Of a stretch of 64,000 bases of DNA, positions 15,818 to 23,441 are shown piece by piece (the stretch's first letter is position 1; every line of letters starts with the position of its first letter). The translations under genes were made by a program, and so were the position numbers. The DNA lies in contig JAFZIZ010000018.1 of NCBI GenBank assembly GCA_017554145.1, forward strand, positions 1 to 64,000. Direction: 5' to 3'. Below the pieces are notes generated by a model. It had not been told where the DNA came from and searched no databases. It saw only the letters and a list, made by a program, of their open reading frames with translations. The stretch is from Prevotella sp. Lineage in GTDB: Bacteria; Bacteroidota; Bacteroidia; Bacteroidales; Bacteroidaceae.

Positions 15818-16861
15818 TTACCCCGATGCGTTATTCCTTACCTCTTCAATCTCAAAGCGTGTTGCCCTACGATAGTCTTTCGCGCTAAGTCTGGTCGTGT
15901 TATGTTCCTTGCCTCTATTGTCAAGAGCCTTTGCAACCTCACGGACAAATTGTTTGTGATTCAACTTGCAACTGACAAAAGTTCCAGCCTTTCCGCATGG
16001 ATACCATTCAGGAATGAAGTTACTTTCCTTCAGTCCAGTAGTAATGTTGTCAAACATCTTTCGCGTCGTATATTTCTTGTGCAACTCCAACAGCGTTTCG
16101 TTACCAGGCTTAACGAGCATCGTCTGTAGTTCAACCTCATTCATACACCCGAACATATTGGCAATGATATAACTCTTTGTAGTTTGCTTGAACGGCTCTT
16201 TACCAATGATTGCCTTTACACCCATATAGGCGGCAAACACCATGAGTTGAGCCTCCGTCTTTCTCTGGAAAAGGTATTCAAGCAACTGTGAGAGTTTGAC
16301 CGACACCATCCTCGTTTTCATAGTATCGCGTCCACAATACTTTCTGTATTCTTCCAACATCGTATTGTAGTCGTTGATCTTTATGCTGAATAAGTCTGCC
16401 GTCTGTCTTACACGGTGGAAGTCCAATACCATCTGATGAAACTTTTGATCTGTCTTACCACACTCCATCAAGTCACTGGCTGGCTCACTCAACTCCTGTT
16501 CGGCTCTTGAACTCCATCCCTCATGATCAAAATCGTAGTATTTGTAGAAGTCGAAATCTCCACATTTAACGAACTCTGTTATTTTTTCTTTGATATATTT
16601 TGGCAGTCTTGACTTGTAATCATTCAACTCGTTCTTGAAATAATTACCATCATCCCAATCATCCGGATTCTTCAAATATCTAAAGAAGCAATAGACCACC
16701 TGTTTATAGGCGTTCAGTTCGTCGATGTCAGACTTATCCGCAACGAGGCTGTAACCGTACAGAATCATCTTCTTTATGCCCGCTTCTTTGTCAACGAGCA
16801 TATCCCGAATGAAAGAAATCGGGAATCTGATGTAGTTTATTTTATTCTGTGCTTCAGCCAT
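15818..16861 (-). CDS. Hypothetical protein, candidate replication protein
   Basis: 347 residues from ATG 16861; an upstream extension to 16939 overlaps the next gene and is rejected. Mixed alpha/beta and basic towards the C-terminus (KKYTTRK, TTRLSAKDYRRATRFEIEEV), no membrane segment, no family I can name. Its coding sequence ends about 240 bases from the 12-bp array, and the preceding gene encodes a DNA-binding protein. A gene beside an iteron origin is often the initiator, so a Rep-like role is a reasonable guess, but no winged-helix, HUH or primase motif is recognisable. It ends in a strong terminator. Confidence 0.6.
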   Translation of the reverse strand: MAEAQNKINYIRFPISFIRDMLVDKEAGIKKMILYGYSLVADKSDIDELNAYKQVVYCFFRYLKNPDDWDDGNYFKNELNDYKSRLPKYIKEKITEFVKCGDFDFYKYYDFDHEGWSSRAEQELSEPASDLMECGKTDQKFHQMVLDFHRVRQTADLFSIKINDYNTMLEEYRKYCGRDTMKTRMVSVKLSQLLEYLFQRKTEAQLMVFAAYMGVKAIIGKEPFKQTTKSYIIANMFGCMNEVELQTMLVKPGNETLLELHKKYTTRKMFDNITTGLKESNFIPEWYPCGKAGTFVSCKLNHKQFVREVAKALDNRGKEHNTTRLSAKDYRRATRFEIEEVRNNASG

Positions 16862-16886
16862 AATATTCTTGAATTTTAGTCTGAAA

Positions 16887-17132
16887 CTACATATACCACT
16901 TCTTGAACCATCCGTTCTGAGAGGCGGCGATAAGGTCATTCTTGCGATAGAAGCACCTCTTACTTCCCTGAATCTTTACGCGATCAATACCGAACTTGTC
17001 AACTCTCACTTTGAAAGTATTAACCGTAAGACCAACAGCCTTTGCAGCGTCCAACTGGCTAAGATACTCCACACCATCAATGACTATGCCCTTGGCATCC
17101 ATTGACACATTCAATTGTTCTTTTGTTTCCAT
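16887..17132 (-). CDS. Small DNA-binding protein (HTH, excisionase/MerR-like)
   Basis: 81 residues. The central part (EYLSQLDAAKAVGLTVNTFKV, about residues 22-42) is a helix-turn-helix, and the following R-x-D-K-F-G-I-D-R and CFYRKNDLIAA match the wing and closing helix of excisionase-like or MerR-like small regulators. Located 25 bases before the 15818 gene and probably co-transcribed. Likely controls that gene or this region. Confidence 0.7.
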   Translation of the reverse strand: METKEQLNVSMDAKGIVIDGVEYLSQLDAAKAVGLTVNTFKVRVDKFGIDRVKIQGSKRCFYRKNDLIAASQNGWFKKWYM

Positions 17133-17243
17133 TTTCTTTACGTTTAATTAGTTTTTGACTGCAAATTTATTTCTTATTGAGTCTTTTTTTACCAATAAAT
17201 GATATTTTTTTGTGTTTTCGGCGAAAGATTACCAAAAAAAGCG

Positions 17244-17251
17244 TAAATTTG
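17244..17251 (+). promoter_or_regulatory. -7 promoter element of the structured RNA
   Basis: TAAATTTG fits TAnnTTTG; transcription would begin near 17256. It faces away from the minus-strand gene at 17132. Confidence 0.5.
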
Positions 17252-17255
17252 CATT

Positions 17256-17442
17256 GTCGTAACGATTAGAAGTCGTTTCCGACATAACATATTGGCTCAA
17301 GCCGTTCCGAACCACCACCTCGAAAAAAGCAGAGCCACAACTACGAAATTAGAGCGTGTGCGCAATATGGCGCAGACGTTATCTGTATTTCGTAGAGTCT
17401 GTGGTGGACTTGGAACGGCACAGGAACGTTCTGCGCCTTTTT
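17256..17442 (+). ncRNA. Highly structured small RNA upstream of the secreted-protein gene
   Basis: No credible frame, but four clear helices: GTC..AACGA with TCGTT..GAC near 17256-17283; a long outer helix pairing 17301-17308 with 17412-17419 and 17312-17318 with 17401-17407; a nested nine-base-pair helix, 17341-17349 with 17387-17395; and an apical hairpin, 17353-17363 with 17370-17380. It ends in a hairpin-plus-T5 terminator (17417-17437, T run to 17442) that shares three bases with the outer helix. This could be an independent RNA or an attenuator-type leader for the gene at 17497. No known family recognised. Confidence 0.65.
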
Positions 17443-17496
17443 GCTTGCAATCTGGCGTTATGATGGATTTAAGTGTAACGTCTAAAAATATGGTTT

Positions 17497-18219
17497 ATGA
17501 GAAGGTTTGTTATTTCGCTATTCGTAGCGTTATCTGTGCATGTTATGAGTGCTCAGACTTACAATTCTGTGTTTCCTATTGTCAATACAGTTTCCAACCG
17601 TCCTGAGTTTGTAGCCGCAAACGTCTATATGACACAGGAGTATATGGGAAAGAAAATATATATGGCAGATAAGATAGGACTCTATGATAGTAACGGTGTA
17701 TTCAGAGAATTGGAAAGTACCGTTTATGGCTCGTTTATTTCATTTACCTACGTAACAAAGTCAAAAACTGTGACTGGCGGAGGTTGGAACACAGGTGCAG
17801 AAACAACACAGATGGCATTTCATCCGGGCGGGCGTAACATACCATACGGTCAGAGCACGATGAAAGACGAGCCAAACTATGCCTTCTGCTTCAGTGAGGA
17901 TAACGGACTTGTTCTTTATGATCTAAACACACTAAGCAAGGTCGCAGTTCTTGATAATGGTGGCAATATAAAGCAATATACGAGCCTAACAATCTTTGCC
18001 AGTTCTGATTACACAATGCCAGACTATATCGTAATTGTAGGTCAGCAGAAATTTAAGATATACGGCATATTGCAAGATACAAATGGGGTGAGGTCGATTT
18101 CCTATTCAGGATCCGCACCATCGTACTTCGGCATCAATGGACAGAAATACGATTCTCCACAACAAGGTTTAAACATCGTTGTGAATGGCAGCGAGACAAA
18201 GAAAGTAATCATCAAGTAA
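17497..18219 (+). CDS. Secreted protein with a Bacteroidetes C-terminal tail motif
   Basis: 240 residues. The N-terminus (MRRFVISLFVALSVHVMSAQ) is a classical signal peptide with likely cleavage after MSA. The middle is beta-rich with no family I recognise. The C-terminus (YFGINGQKYDSPQQGLNIVV, ending KKVIIK) follows the pattern Y-x-x-x-G-x-x-x-x-x-P-x-x-G-x-x-I-x-x-x-x-x-x-x-K-V-x-x-K, common at the ends of secreted Prevotella and Bacteroides proteins. Cargo of this kind is not a normal phage structural gene, so it may alter the host surface. It follows the structured RNA and ends at a bidirectional terminator. Confidence 0.75.
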   Translation: MRRFVISLFVALSVHVMSAQTYNSVFPIVNTVSNRPEFVAANVYMTQEYMGKKIYMADKIGLYDSNGVFRELESTVYGSFISFTYVTKSKTVTGGGWNTGAETTQMAFHPGGRNIPYGQSTMKDEPNYAFCFSEDNGLVLYDLNTLSKVAVLDNGGNIKQYTSLTIFASSDYTMPDYIVIVGQQKFKIYGILQDTNGVRSISYSGSAPSYFGINGQKYDSPQQGLNIVVNGSETKKVIIK

Positions 18220-18222
18220 GAC

Positions 18223-18265
18223 AAAAGAGCGAGACCAATCATAATAGACGGCCTCGCTCTTTTTA
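18223..18265. terminator. Bidirectional terminator
   Basis: AAAAGAGCGAG (18223-18233) pairs with CTCGCTCTTTT (18253-18263) and serves the convergent genes 17497 (plus) and 18288 (minus). Confidence 0.8.
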
Positions 18266-18287
18266 ATTTAGCATTATCAGTCAATTC

Positions 18288-18572
18288 TTACTCAGACTTG
18301 CTTTTCCTATTACTTTTGACGTTCTTAGGACTGGCAGAGAGATTTATCATTTCTCCGCAATGAGGGCAAACAATAATTGCCTGATTATCATCTGCGTCTT
18401 TAACCAACTCGCTAACAGAAATACCAATCGTTTTAGCGATTCTTTCCAGAGACTTATAGTTTGGATTCTCGCTGTTAATGAGTGTTGACAAAGAACCTTG
18501 AGAGATATTAAATTCTTTTGCCAGTTGTGTTACAGTCCACCCTTGTTCTCGTATTCTTTTCCTAATATCCAT
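18288..18572 (-). CDS. XRE-family repressor with a Cys pair at the C-terminus
   Basis: 94 residues. Residues about 12-55 form a Cro/C1-type helix-turn-helix (WTVTQLAKEFNISQGSLSTL, then LERIAKTIGISVSELV). The tail contains CPHCGE, a CxxC half of a zinc ribbon, then a basic stretch. It is divergent from the recombinase at 18799 across a 226-base AT-rich region with repeated sites, the usual layout of a lysogeny or maintenance switch. No protease domain is present, so induction would not be LexA-like self-cleavage. Confidence 0.85.
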   Translation of the reverse strand: MDIRKRIREQGWTVTQLAKEFNISQGSLSTLINSENPNYKSLERIAKTIGISVSELVKDADDNQAIIVCPHCGEMINLSASPKNVKSNRKSKSE

Positions 18573-18798
18573 ATTGAATGTTTTTTTATCGGCTGCAAAG
18601 TTATATATTTTATTCCTAATAAGAAATTTTTGTGTATTAAAAATATTTAATAATACCCGATAATTTACAAAGAATATCGTATCAAAATAAATATTATAGT
18701 ATCTTAATATTTACTAAAACTTAATATTTTATTTGGAATGTTGGGTCAAAATAAATATATTTGCACTCAAATTCGAGTAACATCTAAAATAATTAATT
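18573..18798. promoter_or_regulatory. Divergent promoter and operator region
   Basis: Perfect 13-base direct repeat TCAAAATAAATAT at 18682-18694 and 18746-18758. The second copy overlaps the -7 element TATATTTG (18756-18763) of the recombinase promoter. CTTAATATTT/ACTTAATATTT repeats lie between. A minus-strand TAACTTTG serves the repressor. Binding of the repressor to the repeat is inferred. Confidence 0.6.
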
Positions 18799-19626
18799 AT
18801 GAATCCATTTGAAGTAGAGTTTTTGCAGAGGTATGACGACCGAAAGCAGATATTGTCGCACATTCACAATGCGCTTGGAATATCTGTTGTCGATTGGGAA
18901 CACCTGACACGGGTAAACCTCAGTATCATTGCAGGACATATCAGGTCGAATGTTTCAGCCAATAGTGCTGTTACGTATATGGCTATCCTGAAGAGTTTCC
19001 TCAACCGCTATTCTGAGACGGGCTTGATACCGTGCAAGTCATTCCAGAACGAACTACAAGCCAGACGTGAACCGAGTCAACATCTGGCATTGACGATGGA
19101 AGAGATTATCATGTTCGATCAGTACGAGCCTAAGACGCAAACAGAGCGTGACGTTAAGATTCTCTTTATGCGTGGCTGTCTCACTGGTATGCGTTTATCG
19201 GATGCCGTTTTGCTCAGTGAAGACAATATCCGTGACGGAGTACTGAGTTATGTCAGCAAGAAGACAAAGGTAGAGGTACGTCAGCCGGTTCAGGCACGAT
19301 TGATGAAATATGTCTCTGACAAACCGAGTAAGCAACACCAACGCTCTGTTGTGAATCGCGTTATTCAATCCATCTGCAAGAAACTTGGAATGACTGAGGA
19401 AGTACAACTCTTTGTAAATGGCAGACTTCGCAAAGGTGAGAAATACAAGTTTATCACCATGCACTCCAGTCGTAGGTCGTATGTGTCATGCCTTGCCGCT
19501 AATGGTGTTCCCATATCCACGATTAGCAAACTGGCAGGTCATGGCAGTACGGCTATGACAGACCGCTATGTTTGTGTTGACACCCATAAACTTGGTGAAG
19601 ACGCAATGCTATTCTTCAACAGATAA
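18799..19626 (+). CDS. Tyrosine recombinase 2 (XerC/phage-integrase type)
   Basis: 275 residues. The N-terminal 100 are a short SAM-like core-binding domain. The catalytic domain has Arg in GMRLSD (about residue 132), Lys near KKTKVEV, HSSRR (His about 222, Arg about 225), His in AGHGS (about 247) and the Tyr nucleophile in DRYVC (about 257), so all key residues are present. No arm-binding domain is obvious, unlike the integrase at 29279. It lies opposite the XRE repressor and is followed by an excisionase-like gene. Possible roles: resolving multimers of a replicating form, inversion, or a second integration system. Confidence 0.9.
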   Translation: MNPFEVEFLQRYDDRKQILSHIHNALGISVVDWEHLTRVNLSIIAGHIRSNVSANSAVTYMAILKSFLNRYSETGLIPCKSFQNELQARREPSQHLALTMEEIIMFDQYEPKTQTERDVKILFMRGCLTGMRLSDAVLLSEDNIRDGVLSYVSKKTKVEVRQPVQARLMKYVSDKPSKQHQRSVVNRVIQSICKKLGMTEEVQLFVNGRLRKGEKYKFITMHSSRRSYVSCLAANGVPISTISKLAGHGSTAMTDRYVCVDTHKLGEDAMLFFNR

Positions 19627-19635
19627 TATCAGAGT

Positions 19636-19812
19636 ATGGCAAAGGAAACTTATCTCAGGACGAAAGAAGCTGCTGAATACATCGGTGTATGTTTCAGAAC
19701 TATGCAGACCTATATTTCAGAAGGTCTTATCCCCTGTACGAAGCCTGGTGGTCGTTGGCTTTTCAGAAAGCGCGACCTCGACGCTTTCCTCAGTAACGAG
19801 TTAGTCAAATAA
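19636..19812 (+). CDS. Excisionase/MerR-like HTH protein
   Basis: 58 residues, starting 9 bases after recombinase 2. YLRTKEAAEYIGVCFRTMQT is an excisionase-type helix-turn-helix, and ISEGLIPCTKPGGRWLFRKR plus DLDAFL is the standard wing and closing helix. Proteins like this direct recombination or repress promoters. The tight spacing suggests that it works with recombinase 2. Confidence 0.8.
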   Translation: MAKETYLRTKEAAEYIGVCFRTMQTYISEGLIPCTKPGGRWLFRKRDLDAFLSNELVK

Positions 19813-19829
19813 TTAAAAACATTGGAGTT

Positions 19830-19973
19830 ATGGAGAATCACAATGAATCAGGTTGTATGACCAAGGAAGACACCATTAAGAAGATGGTGAAGAGACTTGA
19901 AAAGCGGAGTAAAAACCGCAGGTACACAATTGCACAATTTCTGGCTATGGGTGGTATGCCTTGGCTGATATAA
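19830..19973 (+). CDS. Small hypothetical protein
   Basis: 47 residues from ATG 19830, preceded by TTGGAG. Basic middle (KRLEKRSKNRRYT) followed by a short hydrophobic end. Third gene of the recombinase unit and directly followed by a terminator, which supports translation to this stop. No family known. Confidence 0.55.
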   Translation: MENHNESGCMTKEDTIKKMVKRLEKRSKNRRYTIAQFLAMGGMPWLI

Positions 19974-20013
19974 GACATATCGTAGATACTACGACTTTTG
20001 AATATGACCACGA

Positions 20014-20050
20014 AGCGGATTGTCTGTGAAGATAGTCCGCTTTCTTTTTT
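20014..20050 (+). terminator. Terminator of the recombinase 2 operon
   Basis: AGCGGA/TCCGCT outer stem (20014-20019 with 20036-20041) enclosing TTGTCT-GTGA-AGATAG, then TTCTTTTTT. The inner hairpin is identical to the one at 26169. Confidence 0.85.
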
Positions 20051-20115
20051 GGTAATCTTTCATCGAAAAAACGTTTTTCTCCCAAAATAATATTTATAAT
20101 AGGTATTATTGTGAT

Positions 20116-20123
20116 TATCTTTG
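20116..20123 (+). promoter_or_regulatory. Promoter of the 20156-26094 operon (-7 element)
   Basis: TATCTTTG, 33 bases before the ATG at 20156; the region upstream is AT-rich. It is the only clear promoter for the eleven-gene unit, though the hairpin at 21834 could modulate it. Confidence 0.5.
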
Positions 20124-20155
20124 CCGAAAAGTTTTTAAACATAATAGCAATAATT

Positions 20156-20746
20156 ATGAATACAGAGACATCAAAGTTGCCGGAGAAAATTGTTTCTCAG
20201 ACAATGGCAAATGCAAAACTTGAAGAGTTCAACACAAAGTTTAAACTGTTGGTTGACTCTTATGCACGACTGCCATTCCATCTAAGTGAAGAGGCATTGC
20301 CGAGCAATCCGAAACAGATCACTCAGGAACGGCTTGAAGAGTATGTGAAGAAGATGCAGGCAGGACTTCCAGAAGAAGGAAAGAATGTCTGGCAGAAACT
20401 ATACTCTGATGCTGTGATGCAGATTAAGCCTATTCGCAGTTTCTTTGAAACTTTCCCCTTGGCCGAATTATCTGTTGACGATAATATCAGCACTCCAAAA
20501 GATAAGCGTATCAAATGCACGAACAAACTGGAGGTTATCAATGCGGCTTCAACTGTTGAGATACCGACAGAATGCCGTGACTACTTCGAGAAAGTCAAGG
20601 CTTTGTGCTATGCTCTGTCTGAAATACGCGATTACGAAACACTTCACGGCTTGCAATCTCTCTCAATGGATGAAATGAATTATCTCACCCAAAACTCAGA
20701 CAAGTTCGCTCAGAAGTGGCTTAGTGGTGGCTTTAAGAAAAAGTAA
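20156..20746 (+). CDS. Hypothetical element protein, paralogue of the next gene
   Basis: 196 residues from ATG 20156; a longer frame from 20111 would translate the promoter. Mostly helical and acidic. Contains W-x-K-L-x-x-D-A-V-M-Q-I-x-x-I-x-x-F-F-E-T-F-P, echoed in the next protein as W-E-D-I-x-x-D-A-L-M-H-I-x-x-I-x-x-F-F-T-T-Y-P, plus a shared ending (FAQKWL versus LAANWV), so the two are diverged paralogues. First gene of the long operon. Function unknown. Confidence 0.65.
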   Translation: MNTETSKLPEKIVSQTMANAKLEEFNTKFKLLVDSYARLPFHLSEEALPSNPKQITQERLEEYVKKMQAGLPEEGKNVWQKLYSDAVMQIKPIRSFFETFPLAELSVDDNISTPKDKRIKCTNKLEVINAASTVEIPTECRDYFEKVKALCYALSEIRDYETLHGLQSLSMDEMNYLTQNSDKFAQKWLSGGFKKK

Positions 20747-20764
20747 CAACACAATATTATAACT

Positions 20765-21568
20765 ATGGCAGAAAAAAAGAATAATGTAGAGATTCCTGAG
20801 TTTATCGTTTTGTCTCAGGACAGGGATGCTTTTAAGGAACGGTTTGACCATGCTCGTAGTGGAATTGCCAATACTTATGAGCAGTTGAAGAGTATCACAG
20901 ATTTAGCAGAAGTTATTCCTGATGATATTAAAGAAGTCAAGGCAGAACTTGTCAATACCTATATTGACGATCGTATTGCTGAAATCGCAGGAATGAAGAT
21001 GCTGACTTCTGAAGCAAGGGAACGGGCAAAAAGTGAGTGGGAAGATATTCGTAAGGATGCACTCATGCACATTGAAATCATTCAGCGTTTCTTCACAACC
21101 TATCCCACAACAAAGTTTGTGCGTATTGGAGAGAAACTTGTGTGTGTCAACTCTGATGAAGTCGTGTTTGACTCATGCAAGCGAAGCGTACCCAAAGAAG
21201 ACGTGATGAAGCATTATGACCTTATCCAGAATGTCAGAATTGCCATTGATGCACTTTGGGCTTTCGAGCGCGAACACGATTGGCCGTCGGATAACTTCCT
21301 TAATGTCGAACTTGATTTGAGGCAAATTGAACAGCCAGAGAAATTAGCGGCAAACTGGGTTTACAGGGAATGGCAAAAGGAGTACAGAAAACAGCATCCG
21401 TACTTGGATGGTGCGTACAATGTTTCAAGAAGAACCACTCTGTCAGAACAGAACGCTCGACTTGCAGAACTTCGCAAGAAGCATTTGGAAGAGCACCCTG
21501 AAGACTTTATACCACTTGGCAACAAGACGAATCCCTACGAGAATACAGGTACGGGAAAAATGAAGTAG
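20765..21568 (+). CDS. Hypothetical element protein
   Basis: 267 residues, helical, charged. The central part is paralogous to the 20156 protein; the C-terminal 60 residues are an added basic and Asn-rich tail. 18 bases after the previous gene. No membrane segment or signal. In this position of a tail-type operon it could be a scaffold or assembly factor, but nothing in the sequence shows that. Confidence 0.65.
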   Translation: MAEKKNNVEIPEFIVLSQDRDAFKERFDHARSGIANTYEQLKSITDLAEVIPDDIKEVKAELVNTYIDDRIAEIAGMKMLTSEARERAKSEWEDIRKDALMHIEIIQRFFTTYPTTKFVRIGEKLVCVNSDEVVFDSCKRSVPKEDVMKHYDLIQNVRIAIDALWAFEREHDWPSDNFLNVELDLRQIEQPEKLAANWVYREWQKEYRKQHPYLDGAYNVSRRTTLSEQNARLAELRKKHLEEHPEDFIPLGNKTNPYENTGTGKMK

Positions 21569-21593
21569 AACCAACATTTTAAACTTTTAGATT

Positions 21594-21824
21594 ATGATAC
21601 AGAATTTATTTTCAGTTTTGAGTGAGGAACAGATTAACTCACTGACACAGGAAGAGAGGCAGACACTTACCCGCCTCGACGAGAAACTTTTCCCTGACTA
21701 TGACAAGTACGTTGACGAACACATGAAACAGAAAAGCATGGTTGAGCGTGTTTTGGATAGACACAGGGCAGAGGAAAGGGGAAATGTTGAGTACCAACAG
21801 ATGATGGAATCGGAGTTCTGTTAG
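21594..21824 (+). CDS. Small hypothetical element protein
   Basis: 76 residues, helical and strongly charged (LTQEERQTLTRLDEKLFPDY at about residues 17-36). Intergenic distance 25 bases. No family recognised. Confidence 0.6.
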   Translation: MIQNLFSVLSEEQINSLTQEERQTLTRLDEKLFPDYDKYVDEHMKQKSMVERVLDRHRAEERGNVEYQQMMESEFC

Positions 21825-21833
21825 TTTCATGTG

Positions 21834-21872
21834 TGTGGGTGGGGAACGGCAACTTTGCCCTACCTACCCACA
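21834..21872 (+). promoter_or_regulatory. Stem-loop in the operon leader between 21594 and 21890
   Basis: TGTGGGT (21834-21840) pairs with ACCCACA (21866-21872), with further G-C pairs inside and a GGCA/TGCC apex. It is followed by A rather than T, so it is not a classic terminator. Likely an RNA processing or stability element just ahead of ATG 21890. Confidence 0.5.
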
Positions 21873-21889
21873 TTAAAAAAGATTGCTTT

Positions 21890-22249
21890 ATGTGTACGAT
21901 AATAGGAACAAACAAGAAACAGAACGTGGAACGTAGTAGTTTCCTTCTACAGGTGCGCTATGTTGCTGCTGATGCAAAAATATCTTTGCAGAAATACATT
22001 TCACAGAATCCTTTACTTGCAAAAACGCCCATGACGAAGAAACTTGTAAAGGAGGTTTTCTTTCGCAACACTTTGGATCATTTTCCATGTAGAAGTGTTG
22101 ATGCTCTCGCTGAATTTCTGTTTAGTCAGGCATTGAAGAATGAGTACATTGTGCAAGTGCCTAAGATTTGGCAGAATGATCCCGATGAATATATCTGTAA
22201 TCCATACTTATTGAGCATGAAGCCCGGTCCAAGAACAAAAGTAGAATAG
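21890..22249 (+). CDS. Hypothetical element protein
   Basis: 119 residues from ATG 21890; a frame from 21833 would translate the stem-loop. Mixed strands and helices, with a Pro-rich end (NPYLLSMKPGPRTKVE). Two bases before the next gene. Unknown function; the size would suit a connector or structural accessory protein. Confidence 0.6.
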   Translation: MCTIIGTNKKQNVERSSFLLQVRYVAADAKISLQKYISQNPLLAKTPMTKKLVKEVFFRNTLDHFPCRSVDALAEFLFSQALKNEYIVQVPKIWQNDPDEYICNPYLLSMKPGPRTKVE

Positions 22250-22251
22250 GT

Positions 22252-22983
22252 ATGGAAATGCAAGTAAAAAGGCAGCTGATACATATACTGCAAAATAGAG
22301 TGAAATTTAAGTGGATGTCGTGGGATTTGCAAGCCATAAATGTGAATGATAAAGCTCAAGCAGAACTTTATGTGCCACAATTAGAGAACCTTGCAAAAGG
22401 CGTTTCCAATTTCGCTTATAACTATGGTGTTTTCGTAAATTTGGGAACAGAACCTTTGTATAGCGATGACACCAATTTTATGAGTCACTACAATGCTATG
22501 GTTACTTCCTTCTCAACCATCCCTTATGGGTACTCTCTCAAAAATTCGCCATTCAATAGATACGCAAGCGAAATAATAAGTGATATTGAAGGCGGTTTAA
22601 ATGTAAAGATAGTTAGACAAAAAGGAAGTACAATAGGTAATTTCTACGTTGGCACAAATCCAATATTTAAACGAAACATTAGTGGGTTGACAAATAGTAG
22701 AGCCTCCTTCCTGATACGACTTGTAACTAACTTGTTCTTACATGTAGACAAATTCCGGCTAAAAGACCCTAACGGAAATATCATTGAGGACAATATGAGC
22801 CGAAATGATATCGCATGGTTCTTTTTTAGTGGTTATACATTCACTGAAAACGGTAGCTATTACGATATAAGATGTATGACATTCAACCCGCCTCAATTAG
22901 TACATGACCCATCAGCCATAATTCCTACCGCAGAAGATATTAACAACTATAATGCACAAAGTAGCTTTGACATAATCGAATAA
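22252..22983 (+). CDS. Hypothetical element structural-type protein
   Basis: 243 residues, soluble, beta-rich with many aromatic residues (FAYNYGVFVNLG, WFFFSGYTFTENGSYYD). No signal peptide. Bacteroidetes phage structural proteins often look like this, but I cannot assign it to portal, capsid or tube. Tightly spaced with its neighbours. Confidence 0.6.
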   Translation: MEMQVKRQLIHILQNRVKFKWMSWDLQAINVNDKAQAELYVPQLENLAKGVSNFAYNYGVFVNLGTEPLYSDDTNFMSHYNAMVTSFSTIPYGYSLKNSPFNRYASEIISDIEGGLNVKIVRQKGSTIGNFYVGTNPIFKRNISGLTNSRASFLIRLVTNLFLHVDKFRLKDPNGNIIEDNMSRNDIAWFFFSGYTFTENGSYYDIRCMTFNPPQLVHDPSAIIPTAEDINNYNAQSSFDIIE

Positions 22984-22999
22984 GTATAATGTAAATAGT

Positions 23000-23440
23000 A
23001 TGAAGAGGATTCAAAAAAAAGAGTTAGAAGGCAAGGATTGCTTTTCTATCATCATAAGTGATATTGAATATTACTTTGAATACAATGCGCTGTTTGAAAA
23101 TATGCCGAGGTTCTTGCAGATTGAAAGCGGTAATACAGAAATTCGCATAAACTATGAAGTTAGTGAAATGGTGAATGGTTCTATTTCCAATGTAATAATT
23201 GAAAATGGACTTTTAGCTGAAATCATCGTTAGCACGAATCGCAATACAAATAAGCGAGGTTTCAAGGCTAAAACAATTGAGATTCTAAAAGTAATAGAGA
23301 ATGCGATAGGGAAAGCTGTGAATTACAATTGCTTCAGTCAAGACTTTGTGAAGTCAACTGATAGCGAGATCGAAACAATTGCAACTACCATTACGAGACA
23401 TAAAAACAGAATAAGTAAACAAGAAAAAATTACAGAATAA
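23000..23440 (+). CDS. Hypothetical protein, paralogue of the next gene's N-terminus
   Basis: 146 residues. Aligns along its length with residues 1-150 of the 23442 protein: GKDCFSI..IEYYFEYNA..NMPR versus GKECYSI..TDYYFLYSA..NMPK, then INYEVSE versus IHYELSD, and TIEILKVIENAI versus SVIIKSINNAI. A tandem duplication of one gene, with the second copy gaining extra domains. Function unknown. Confidence 0.65.
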   Translation: MKRIQKKELEGKDCFSIIISDIEYYFEYNALFENMPRFLQIESGNTEIRINYEVSEMVNGSISNVIIENGLLAEIIVSTNRNTNKRGFKAKTIEILKVIENAIGKAVNYNCFSQDFVKSTDSEIETIATTITRHKNRISKQEKITE

Positions 23441-23441
23441 T

